Part shown: positions 1 through 13,300 of the stretch, piece by piece
How the letters are laid out: each line of letters starts with the position of its first letter
Numbering within the stretch: position 1 is the first letter of the stretch
Notes under the pieces: generated by a model
Databases searched by the model: none
Seen by the model: only the letters and a program-made list of their open reading frames with translations
What the model was told of the DNA's origin: nothing
Program-made: the position numbers and the translations under genes
Source of the DNA: Epiperipatus broadwayi
Lineage: Eukaryota; Onychophora; Udeonychophora; Euonychophora; Peripatidae
Length of the DNA stretch: 64,000 nucleotides
Direction: 5' to 3'
NCBI GenBank assembly: GCA_028023455.1
Contig: JAQFVV010012573.1
Span: 622,001-686,000, forward strand

Positions 1-1321
1 GATTTCTTTACATAGTTTTAAAAATAAATTTCAACTGTGATGTAAAGTACCTTTAAAAAAGGCATTACAAACTGAAATCATTCATCTAACAATAGTATTA
101 TTTGAACTACCTTAAGTCAAAAGATGACTTTGCTTTTAGCTTCTTTTTTAAGTAACAAATATTATAGTAAAATAATATTTCAGACAAATAAAAAAATAAT
201 AATCAAATAGTTTTATTGCTCAAGAGTTTGTAAGAAGTTTGAACATTAGAAGTGCCAGAATTGGAATCGGTTCGAGAACCTTACATTCCAAAGTCTGACA
301 TTCTTCTATTACACTAAACCATGCAAGGATATTCAGACAAATAATATTGTTAGACAACATGATTTCAGATTGCTGTATCTATTTTTAATTTGTACTTTGC
401 TTTATTGTATCATAGCTTAAATTTACTTATAAAAATACATGAAGGAATTTCATTAAATTACTAAAATTTAAATATATAAATTTGGGAAAATCTTTTATTT
501 ATAAACATATGTATAAATTTATAAAATAACAATATTATTTTATTTTCCAAAAGAAATATTATAGCACATATGCTTTCTACAGGAGATGAAGAATAAAGAG
601 TGAGATCATTTAATGAAAGTATTCAAAAAATAGAATGATATCCATTATATAAATTGACTTTTTCTAATTAAACTGATCATCACTTACTCCTGTTTTGAAT
701 GACATGATTTGATGTGAACATAATTTTTCAATAGACAAATAGAGCACAGTTATTATAATAGTATTATTTATATTTATTAATAATTAGTCATTGATATCAA
801 GATATTGGATATGGTTCTTTTGAAACTGATTTCAACCAGGACATGTATTACTTTTAAAATATACCTTATTATTGTATAGATCTGCAATATTAATATTCTA
901 TATTTTAATATATTTTTCTTCTAATTTTATTATTAAGTGCATCTAAGGTTTTTTTAAATCAGTAATCTGTTAGAAGTGGCTTGTTGTTTACCATGATTAT
1001 GATTATTATCAGAACCAGTATAAAAACATTCAGTATATAAATTGATGTTTAGTTTATTATATAATTTAGTAAATTATATTATCTTAATATTATTTCTTTT
1101 ATTATATTTTCAAATCATTAACTAATAATTTAAGGTTTGCTATAAGTTGTAAAATAGCATATATTTAATTCAAGTATATATTGTTAAAAATTATAATTTT
1201 ACACATGAGTTTATATTATGTATAGAAAAAAAAATATAAGCATAATAACATTTTACAAACATTTGTTTGGTTTATAAAAAAACTAGTGAATATATATTAT
1301 TTAATTAAACTTTTAAAATAG
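1..1321 (+). other. Tail of an upstream SPAG7 intron
   Basis: This stretch is very AT-rich and full of stops in all frames. I looked for the N-terminal SPAG7 exon (a MADLLGSIL-like start) and found none. Apart from homopolymer runs I see nothing in it. Confidence 0.5.
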
Positions 1322-1384
1322 GAAAATGAGTTGAAGCGTCTTCAGGATTTCAAAAACAATAATATAAAATGGAACCAAAAAAAA
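1322..1384 (+). CDS. SPAG7: SPAG7 coding exon (first visible)
   Basis: The exon is 63 nt (21 codons), phase 0 at both ends, between acceptor TTAAAATAG and donor GTATGT. It reads [21 protein letters not shown], one codon for one codon against the lysine/glutamine-rich helix that precedes the R3H domain in SPAG7 (human has LKKLQ at the matching place). The central residues are unusually rich in Asn and Lys, as expected under strong AT pressure. It is short, and the call rests on the phase match and the spacing to the next exon. No convincing partner exon was found in bases 1-1321. Confidence 0.85.
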
Positions 1385-4300
1385 GTATGTACTCATCAAT
1401 TATTAAGAAGCATAGAATATAGTTAGAATGATTGTATCAGTAGTTTTTAAGTTAAAAAGAATTCTATTCAATGAATTCAATTTGTATGTTATTTCAAAAA
1501 TAGTTTGAAGTACAGATTTCCTATAGAAATTAATGGTTATTAATTTATTGGGCAAATAATAGATTGTGATCCAATTTCATAGATTGACTATAAATATAAG
1601 ACCTTGATAAATGTCAATGAAACATTTAGTGAAAATCAATTATCTATATAGAATTTACAATTAAAGATGATTGTTAGTGTTTGAAATTTTTGTATTCATT
1701 AAATATAAACATATATCTTTTTGACCCTTGTCTTTAATTTATATAGAAATTGTCAATCCTTTGTATTTTTAACATTTTAGGAGAACCATTCTCAATTACA
1801 AATTTAGTATTTAAACTAAAAATCTAATCAGATTTTTTTTTTTAAACTTAAGAAGTATATCTAATTATAAATGTTTCTCTTTGGTAGTTTGCATAAATTC
1901 TCATGTAATAAAGGAAATGGAGATGGATGAATTATTGTTATCTATGTCATCATAATATATTGTTAATTATTAGATTTCTACATCCTGATATAATACCCAT
2001 GTAGCAAGTTCAATATTTGTTAGTTTGTTTATTCAGCTGAATCAATATTAACTTAGAAATGAATAAAATAACATTAGAATTTAAGTAAATGCATAGTAAT
2101 ATTTTAAAAATATATTTAAGGATAGTTTTATTATAAAATAAAGTATATTAGATACAGTAAAATCATATAGGTGAATGTTTACAGAAAATATATATGTTTT
2201 AATACAATGTAATTAGAAGGGATTTGAACTCAGACACTCAATCTTCCTAAAACTGTCCACTCCATCTTATACAACCAATATGCATGATAACATACATGTG
2301 AAAAAGATAAATGATCTCCAATATATGTATTTCATGTTGAACCAGCACTCATCATTTGATCAATATCATCATCTCCCACACACATATATAATCAGTTCTC
2401 AAATTATATTACAATAGCAAATCTTCAAAGTTTAATAGACAGGTTTCGGTCTTCTCCACCCTACAACTCTTCAGCCATCCATTTCATTGAAAATATGAAA
2501 ATGGAACACTCAAAGCCCTTGTAGATGTCAACCGTATTGCCATATCCATGTTGATTTTAAGTCCTCTGGTCCACATAGAAGAGGGATGGGCAGAATACAG
2601 AATGAATATATAATATTTAAATACAAGTATATTGTCTAGATTTTTTATAATTATATTTTAAATATATCTATTAGTTTATAATTAAAATATGTAAATAATA
2701 AATAATACGTGAATGTTCAAATATTACTGAAGAAATCATGAAGCATAATAATATATTAGAGTTTATTCAATAATCTAGTACATTAATAATAATTTTATCT
2801 TATAGACATTAACTAGTTGGACACAAAATTCAAACTAAGATATTGCTTAATAGAAATTCTTAAAATAATTATAGCCAGGAAATCACCATTGTAATAGATA
2901 ATCCACAGAATGTTCATTCATCATATAATAACAGTAGAAGAAACTCATTATAAATGTAAGTAGAAATTCAGATCTATTCTTGACATAGTAGTAATGATTT
3001 TTTCTTAGTCTTAAAGTAGATGAACTCCAAACGTAGATCTATTTCTGTAATTAGTGGTGTAGCAGTAAAGCACCATTCATAATAGATATTAAAGGAATCC
3101 CATTTTTATATAGAAAGATAAAAATTAAGTTATAAATTCAGAGGTCACATTTAGAATAACTTTTTTATCCTTAGGCATACAAGTTGATAATACTGAAAAG
3201 AACATAATGGAAACTATTTAATGTCTTTAAGTTTTAGAATTAGAGTGTTTTTTTCATGATGAAGAAATTTAAAATATTGACTGGATTGGCCATAAGTGAC
3301 ATGAATAGTGATTGGCATTGGTCTGATTCCAGGCTGAGTAGATGTCTGACATAATATTATGTCTATAATTTGGAACATTGGAAAATACTTCTGTCAAATA
3401 AGAATTTGGAATACGAAGCTGAAAAAATGCTAGAAATAAACTATAAAGTTAAGCATATTTGCTTGAAAAATAAAATTCTTTTTACATAAAAATCTGCCAA
3501 TAATAAAAATAAATTATTACAATTATACAATAAAACACAATATCTCTCTTACAAATTCAAATTAAAAAAAACAAGCAAACAAACATTTAAACACTTTGAA
3601 GGAAATATTGTAACAAGCATAACTGAATATAGAATAAATATTGTCATTTTTACCATTATTCATATCAACCATTGTATACAAAGAAATATTTAAGGGAATG
3701 GTCTAGAGTCAGATATTCTTAAATCTGAAATAAATAAAGCCATGCTAAATATAAGTAATAGAAAGGAAAAATTCTTGATATAGGTAACAATGGTGAAAGT
3801 TATAAAAGATATGGTTTAGTCAAAAATGAAGTCATCTATCAATTTTGTTAAAAAAAAAAATTTGTAAGCCAGAATATGTCTAAGAGAATGGCATTGCTTG
3901 GTTTTCATCTTCTGTATACGAAAAGCAATCCAACTAATTGTAACAATCAGAAAACAATAATCTTAATTTTACATATGAATTAAAACAAATATCAAACAAG
4001 CTATAAAACTTCATGCCTAGAAGAGGCACAAAAGAGCAGTTATTGTGTTTACCAAATGATTGAAAAAACTAAAGAATATTGATATGCATGTTTTATGAGC
4101 AATAATTTTTTTTTTTTAACAAAATAAAGGAAGTAACTATACCTGGGAATACCTCTTTTTGGTACAACTCATTCAAAATTTCCATGTATTTAATTCTGTG
4201 AAAATCAAAATAAATGAACTTCATCAGCAGAATTCAAGACAGATAGAAATGTATATTTCTCTTCATTTTTTTAATGCTTCTCATGAGATCTGAAAGTTGG

Positions 4301-7300
4301 GAAAGTGAGATGATAGAAAGTCAAAGTAATTTGAGATACCCTGATGATACTGTGAATTAATTATGACAAAACTTATTGAAAAGTGTTTATGTAAGGTGTA
4401 TATGATATTTTATTTAAATAAATATTAAAAACCAAGTTATGATTAATGGTCTTGAAGTAAATATTAAAAAGCAAACCAAGATTATAGACTATACCTTTTT
4501 TTTTATTATTTATTACTCCACACTCTTTAATTATTTCTTGTATGATTGTGATCTCGTATTTCATGTAATTATGAAAAGATATAGACTATATCAATAACAA
4601 TTTTCTTCTAATAAGTGCCATAGGAGTTGAAATAGTAAATAAATTTGAATTTCTGGATTCCACAATATCCAGAAATGATTATTACGATTCACAAATATAC
4701 AGAATTGTGATAATAAGAACAGTATTGTGGAGAGGCTAAAGTATTTCAAGAATCACTAAATTAAAATTATCAATTGTTTTATTTTTTTAATAGCCTTTTA
4801 TGCCACCAAAACATGAATTCTCAAAAACAAAATGAAAAAAAAAAGTGTTTGAAATGTAATGCTGTTGAAGAATGTTTCTAAATACCTAAATTGCTCACAG
4901 CCCCAATATATTTATTTTAGAAGAAATTAAAGTGGACAGATTGTCAGTGCTGATCAGGAGTTAGATAATGAGAGATTTTGAGTATATAATCTCCAACATA
5001 TATTGTGAGATATTTAGATCTCATGATATGATGATAGAAATTTTATATAAAATTGTGTTAACTGAAAAGCTTCATAAATTACAATTCTAATTTATAATTA
5101 TAAATTTTACTAAACGCACATTATTATATTAAGTAATATTTACTAAGGCTGTAACCTTTAGGAATAAGCATCTGAAAAATTCGAAGGTAGGGACCTCTAC
5201 AGGTCTTAGCCACAAGCTTAGCTAGCATAAGCTTGTGGCTAAGACCTGTAGAAGTCCCTACTTTCAAATTTTTCAGATGCTTATTCCTAAAGATTACAGC
5301 CTTAATTCTAATTTATGTAAATTTGTTTATTAAAAGAGTTTCTTTGTATTATTTTATTTTTAATATACATTTTAGGACAAAGTAATTATCTTTAAATAAA
5401 AGGGATTACAATGTTTATTGGAAAACAAGATTTAAATTCTGTATAGACTTCAATAACATGTTATTTATTAATCTAAAATAATTCAAAATATTTGTGAACA
5501 AAGCAATTAATAGCAAGCCGAAAATATACAAAAATAAAACAGATCGTTATGTTGTAAGTTGTCATTTCAGTTAGTAGCCAGTAAAAAAATAAGATAGACA
5601 AACTATAACAAGATGTTTGCACATAGAATTGTGGACGAGTGGTATTCAACCAAAGAGTACCAGCAGATTAAAATGGCACATGGCCACCTTTTCTTTTGTT
5701 TACACAAGCTGTGAAAAAGAGTAGCAAAATTTTTAACACAGTAGTGCCATCCTGTGTAATTTCTAATAATCAATATATGCTAGGTGATTGTGCATAATAA
5801 TCCCTATTCAGTGCCTACCTATTCAATATACCCAGACTAGTTTCTTGCTATACAGGTAAATTAATTTGTATTGAAAACATCAGTTTATTTTCAGTTGAAC
5901 TGATAGCTTTATAGATAAGCAAAAAGGGAAAGGTGGGTTCTGGAGATATGCATTATATCTAAAGATTCAGGTGCACTGTTACAGATCCAAGAATCCTCAC
6001 TGATGAAAACCATAAGCTAGCAACTGGTCTAGAGATATTGAATAGTTAGAAAATGGATGAGGGCTTATTATGCACAACCTTCTAGCATCTATTGATTATT
6101 AGAGCTTACACTAAGTCACATTATTGTGTGGAAAATTTTGTTACTGTTTTTTCCAGATTAAGTTGGTTGAGTTACTTTAATATTTATTGAATAAGTTCTT
6201 TTGAAGGATGTGTAATTACAAAATTGTTTGTGAATCAATTGATGGTGCTTGATTATGAAGTTCTTGATTACCTTACCCATTGTAAAGAGTTAAAGCTGCA
6301 TGAAGATTTCTATAGAAAATCAATAATTCTATTACTGATAAAATCTAAATTTATACTGACTGTAATAAATAGTTTTATTCTGAAATTATCTTTACTAAAA
6401 ATTAATGATTTATCTATAAGTCAAGGAGAAAAATATCTATATAGGTATTTATTCAGAGGATCGGATTTCAAACTTAGAGAAGTTTTCATGTTTTATTTTA
6501 AATAAGTCAATGGTCATAACTGCTACTTTATTATTATTATTTTTTAAGGTTTAATTAACATAGTATTTAATATATTTAGAAACAAAGAAATTGCATTATT
6601 TGAAGTCTTGCAAATATGACATTTTTCATACTCAAAGATATATTAAAAATTTAAGTAATTTGTAAGTAATTTATATTTTGCTGCATTATTTAATGTCATT
6701 ATTGTTAATTTTTATTAATTCCATTTATAATATTTATATGCAACAGTCTAATTGTAACTACAAGTATATATGTGGGATAAAGTTTGTTCCAACTCCTAAT
6801 ATGCCATTTAAAATAATTTGGGTTTCAATTGTTCAACTTAATTTTTCAAAATTAGAATTTGAAGTATAGGCATATGATTGTAATGAAACTCTAAGAACTT
6901 TCATTTTAATTATTGTATTTGTTGGTATTTCTCTGTAATATTTATAAAAGTGTTATTGTTACATTTATTTTCTTTGTTGATGTTGGCTTTTTTTTATTTA
7001 TTACTCCATACTCTTTAATTATTTATAATATGATTGTAATCTCATGTATTAAAATTCTGACTGAGAAGTAAATGATTGTTGCTTTTTATTGATAGAAACT
7101 GTTCTCCTAAACAATTATTTTTTCTTTCCATATATTTATAAAAAGAAGGCTCTTTTCAGTTACGTAATTGGCATACTAATGTATGACCATATTGCATATA
7201 GATTTCCCATATTTATAATATCATATCTCTTGAAATTATTGATATTGAAGAAAGGATGGAGTCATTATTCATGAGATTTTTAATGTGGTGGATTGATCAG

Positions 7301-10300
7301 ATTACATGGGCTATCAACCAAAATATTTTATGAGACATTACACATGTTACAAATTCATGAAGTATGGAGGAAGAAAGTGGAGTGTCTCAAATGCCATTAC
7401 AATCTTTTGAAGGTTACAGATTATGTATAAGATTATACAAAAAATTATTCTGTGAAGATCAGAATCTTATATTGAAAAGAAGTGCCAGAGTTACAAGTTG
7501 GTTATTTAGGAAAAGGAAGAAAGAATTATCATTGCTGCTATATACTTTATAATTGAAAATAAAACTGAGGAATTAGAAAAAAAGTCAATGTGTACTTTAT
7601 TAATCATAACTATTTGATCATGCTAAATTAAAGATTATTCTTAAGGTAATGAATTTAACAAAAACTATAGATAATTTATTTGAAAAAAAATTAGATAATA
7701 TTATCTTATTGGTTGAAGATTAATATAAATATGCTGATTTACAAAAGCATACAAATAAAAATGGTAAAGAATTTAATATATCTTAATACAAAAAGAATTT
7801 AATATATCTTAATACAAAATTTAAACAAGAGAATGAAAATAGGGAATTATTGGTTAAATCAGTAGTTAGTTATGTTACTGGTTTTATATGTCTTTAAAAA
7901 TTGAGATGAAGATAGTTAATAGTTCTTGTTTTCTTGGATCATATATTAATAAGAAAAAAATCCAGATTTATCAGAAATTAACACTGAGTGGAATTATGGT
8001 GAAAAGCTACTATATATAGGACATATCTTCAAAAATAAAGCATTAATGGTATTTTTGTACACTCTTTGAAATGTAAAATATGGCCAATAAAAAAGATTTA
8101 AAAAGTATTGATGCTTTTGACGTTTAGTCTGGCAAAGTTTTTTAAGAATATCTTGGCTAGCAAGACAAATGATCAATATTTAATTCATTAGAAAAGTATA
8201 ATGCATAGAAAAATTACTAGTGTAAAAAAGAAAATGACAGCATGATAAGATGTATGATCACATTGTTAAACAGCCTGAAAAAGTGCAGAATACTAGATTG
8301 TTGTAAAGACATACTGCTAATTTGATCAAGAATTAATTTGGCAATCTTTAACAATAAGAGTATATATATAATGCAATCTATTTATGTAATTATTTCATGC
8401 TGAATTAACATTTTTTTATCTGATCCAGATCAGAATTCCACAAATATCTTTATCAAATTACTTTTATTTCTATTATAAGTATTAGACAATCTGCACTGAC
8501 ATCTTTGATATCATCCATTTAAGATTTTTTTAATTTTAACTGTTTATTAAAATAAATATATTCATTCATTCATTGAAATATAGGTCAAAATATATTTACC
8601 AAATACAAATGTCATTCTTCTCCTACTAAGCCCTAGTTGTGCTTTTATATGGAAGAAAATTTTATATTTTATATATTAACATGTAATTTTAAACATGATA
8701 CAAAGTATGTTAATAATGACAACAATAAATTGCATTTCAATAGTATATTAATTAGGTAATCAAAATATCGTTTGTATAACATTAGTTACTACTCCTAAAT
8801 ATTTTTCTATATATATTTTTTTTCCCCATCTTAAATATATTTTTTAACATCACATGGCAATACTGTATGGAGAGTTTTGCTCTGTTTATATTTTTTAATT
8901 TGAGTTTTTATTTCCCTATAATGTTGCAAGTTTTTTAATTTACTAGGTAAATTATAGAATTATTTAGCAACATATTCTAGTCCCATATTCATTACAATAT
9001 TTTGAAACTATGTATGTATCTGTATTTCTTAGACACATTCAATTGTTTTATATAAGGTTTTTGAAAGTATTATCAAAAAAAATGTTTCTTTATAATTCTA
9101 TATTTAAGAAGTTGATTGGATAATAAAATATTTTTGTATCCACTTTTTTCTTTTTTTGATATAATTTTCTTTTATTAGATTTTTTTTTTTTTCAGTAATA
9201 TTAATCTATTTTAATATTAAAAAAACTTGTAATACCATAAAGTGTCATTTCATATTCAATAAAGATTTATATATAATAAGAAGAATATTTAAAGAAAAAC
9301 TATTTTTAATTTTGTAGAACATTGTTATAAAGTATCCAAATTTATTTATTAATATGTTTACATGATATTTCCAAGACATTTTTCATTTATTATCATTTCG
9401 AGATATGTAATATATTTTATCTGTTTTGCTTTTATATATTTATTATCATTACATATTACATCATTCCTAATCCAGATATAAAGTTTTAACCCATTTAAAG
9501 ATTAATATATCTGCTTTTTAATTAAATATAAGCATATTGAATAATTAATTTAACTATTCTCATATTAACATTTAAGTAAATTTAAAGTGTATATCTGGAC
9601 TAGGAATGATATGATAATTTCTAATTTAATAAATTATTAGTAATAACTATTAATCTATTTCTTTCAAATGGATGGTGTCAAAGATGTGAGTGCAAAGAAA
9701 TTGGCACATGTAACTCAAATTTTAATAATACATATACACATACTGCTGAACAGATATCTTGTTTAACAATATGTGAGAAATGATGAAAAAGAGTCAATCT
9801 TACCAGAATTAAATGAGTTCTGTGAATAATGTTATTTGATTTCTATAAGAATACATTTCTTAGATTAATGAGAAGATCAAATCATGTTGTTATTGCTTTT
9901 TGTTGTCACTGTAATGTGTAACACAATTGGATAAATAATTTTGTATGCAATGGTTATGATTTCTTAGTGACATATAGAAGATAAATGTAATCACTCAGAG
10001 TGTTATCTGGTTGTATAATTTTATGATATTGTGCAAGGTGTCATCTGATCTTGTATCACAAATGCTCAATGATATGAAGTCTAAACTTTAATTAGTCAAA
10101 GAATCATAAAATTGTTCTGTTGGAAAATTGACCACTGAGTTAATATGTCTGAAAGATAATAAATGAGCTTTAAAATTATAATTGTACTGCTAAATCAACT
10201 TTTTACAGTATGTATAGTATCTTTAAACTTAGCAATGCTTTGTGGGGAATGTAAATTATATCAAAGGCCATCATAGCTCGTATCAATCTCTGCTAATCTT

Positions 10301-13300
10301 GTCTATTATAAGATTCACAACCAGGGATATTGAGTGTCATGCTCAACTTTATTGAACACTCTATGAAGCAACATAAACTCTGCCATTATTTGAATTTCTA
10401 AGCTATTGTTTTCTTGCCTTCACAAGTCTATTTATAATATAGGCAGTAACTTCTTTATAACTTTTAAGCCTAATACCATACAGACAACTGCTAATAATGT
10501 CTTTTAGAAATCTTTGGTTATTTGATATATTTAAATATGTCTGAAATTCTGTAAAGTGACTTTTGTGAACTGTGTTTGCCCCTACAGTTTTTATAGTTGT
10601 ATTAAATTAGTTTACCAAAATTAATAATTTGCAGTCTTGCCTATTAACCTCACTTAATAATTTTTTGGGCTGCTATGCCATTTCTTTCTGATAGGTTATC
10701 TTATATGTCAAGTAATGTATACTATATGATATGTTAAATTATTATGATTTCATTTGTTTTTGTTTAATCTTTTAAATTAGTATTTTTTATTGTATTTAAA
10801 GAATTATAATTGACATGTATTTTTAGATTGAAGCTGATATTGCTAAATTTATTCAAGATAGTTCACTTCGAAAGTTCAAGTTTGAACCAATGGATAAAGT
10901 CCATAGGAGTATTGTGTAAGCAGAATTTATTTGTAATTTTTGATTTTTAATATTTATAAAATTTATTTAATTTTATTGAATATTTTATTATAGTATTATA
11001 TAAGATAACTTTCATTCATAATGCAAAAAATTTGATTTACAAGTTTTCATTATTTCTCTATAGAAATAAAAATACACATTATATAAACTTTATAATATTT
11101 GAGTTTTTTATTATACTGTATTTTCATGACAAGGAAATGCTGTAACCATAATAAAGTAATTTAAATGCACATTATATAAATAAATTTTTATTATTTTGTC
11201 AAACTAGTTTTTTTGCTATTGCTTTAGTTTTTTTTTTTCAGATAAACAGCATTGATTAATAGTTCTCCAGTAGTTTTTTTTTTATACAGTGTATTATTTT
11301 AATTGCAAAATTATTGTTTAATTAAAAAAAAACACACAAGGATATTAAGTTTGGAGTTATTATTGAATAATATTAAATAAAATGATATATATAGTATAAT
11401 AAAATATGTTTTAAAACAATTTTTTTTTTGGGGGGGGGGGATATAGGTGTTGGCCTAATGTTTTTAGAAAAAATCAAATTTTATTTATACTTTTTCAAAC
11501 ACTTACGACTCTTAGTCCAACATTTAATTATAAGTAGAATGCCATTTTCACAATCTTTCAGATAAACATACATTAATTTAATTTTAATAAATTGCAAATG
11601 TAAATATATGTATATATGTAAATTATATTTAATATTTTCACAGTTATGTGATGTAAATAAAATATTTTTGGGGTTAAACTGTATATTATTTTCTATTAAT
11701 TTCCAACGCTTTGACGAAATAACATCTGCCATTGTCAAGATCACGTTTTTAAAGAAAAACCATTAAATCTCAAGTAGTAATGAGATTGAGTATGAAGTAA
11801 AGAATAAGATTGAGTATGAAGTATTTGAGTATTCAGAATATGTAGATTAACAAAGTGTTTATTTTTTTCAGTTTCACCATTAATTGATTCAACTTTTTTA
11901 TTAGAAGAAAGAGAAGTTGAAAATAACAAAACACTTTCTTTTGCTGATTGTTAAGAAAATATGGTAACTTCTTATCAATATCGGTTTACAGAAAATCCGT
12001 CCACACAAACAGATATTTTAATTCTCATCATCATCCTACCCAAACTTTTGCTGTAACAAAAAATCTTTTGATGAGAGCTTGTCATTTTATTCAAAAAATA
12101 GAACAAAAAATATTCTTTCTAATGGTAATAATAACATTATATATAAAGTTTTAGATAGCAAGAGGATGAAATTGATAACTCAATTTGTTATAGAGTGATT
12201 AAACCTAAAGACAGAAAGTCAATCCAATAGACAGATTAATGTCAGAATTAAGGAACTTAAAAATGTCTTCAATCAGAAATTAAATACATCAGCTTTTACT
12301 TCACATTTTTTAGAAAATGGTCATAAACCTGATTTTCACAATGCTAAAATATTTGCTAATTTGGAAAAGTATGATTTGAGAGCTATGAGGGAGTCTGTTG
12401 GAATATTAAAAAGACCAAGGGGTTTAAATAAAGCGAATGAAGCACAATATATTCCAGTCTTGTGGAGATCACTTACTTTATATCTTTCTTCTAATATAAA
12501 CTTGTAATCAATTAATGGTGAAATTGAAGAAAATAGACATTTTGTTAATTTAATGCATGTATTATGAATACTCAAATACTTCATGCTTAATCTCATTCTT
12601 TACTTCATACTCAATCTCATTACTACTTGACATCTAACCATTTTTTTTTAAAAAACTTGATGTTGACAATGGTGAATGTTGTTTTGTTGAAACATTGGGA
12701 ATTAATACAAAATAATACACAGTTTAACCCAAAAATTACTTTATTTACATGTAAATTAGTATATACAAATTTACATATACATCCATTTCAAAAATGAACA
12801 CTATATGTATGCACAGATATGCATATCTGTGCATAATCATATGATCATAATTTAAACTCCATTTCATTATTTAACTTTTGATTGCAATTGTATGAGAGAA
12901 ATGTATAACATCTGTTATTAAAAATCAATGTGAATTATGCTATAGGGAAACCCATTTGATTGGTTAAATGGAGTTAATGCATTTGTCTTTTTTTTTGCAT
13001 AATAAATGATAATTCAGAAGTTTTTAAAATTTATTTTCATACATATTGTGTTTTATATTATTTTCGGCTGCAGAAAGGAGTTTGCTATTAACTGAAAGGA
13101 GACCCTTTGATTCCTCTTGGAGGTCTTAAAGGAACAGAGAAGGGCAAATTTCTAATGTCCATGCCATATGTTCTTGTTGTTGCAGTTGTTATTACTATGT
13201 GATTATTCATATAGTATACGAACATGGATGGGCTGCTCACCAACATGCATTAGCCAGTGTGGTGAGTTTATTGGCTTTTTACCTCTGAGTTTAAGATCAA

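Larger units (their letters stand above)
1385..10826 (+). other. SPAG7 intron (9.4 kb)
   Basis: The donor is GTATGT and the acceptor ATTTTTAG. It contains the inverted-repeat elements listed separately (5146-5302, 5711-6158, 8853-8888, 9459-9618), a tRNA-like B box near 2219-2270 and a 60-bp dispersed repeat (4498/6990). The rest (for example 2600-4490, 6160-6980, 7090-8850, 9620-10826) is AT-rich sequence without recognisable genes. Short open frames near 6224-6505 and 7364-7552 have no family resemblance I can name. Confidence 0.8.

Noticed and set aside
581-604. Possible upstream SPAG7 exon after the acceptor-like CTTTCTACAG
   Set aside because: The frames after it hit a stop within a few codons (GDEE-stop or EMKNKE-stop) and show no link to the SPAG7 N-terminus.
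6224-6505. 93-codon open frame in the first full intron
   Set aside because: No ATG-supported similarity, AT-driven Leu/Ile/Lys composition, no repeat copy; chance is enough in this composition.
11431-11440. G10 and C11 runs (11431 and 62459) as functional motifs
   Set aside because: Isolated homopolymers with no paired tract or conserved context; likely slippage products.
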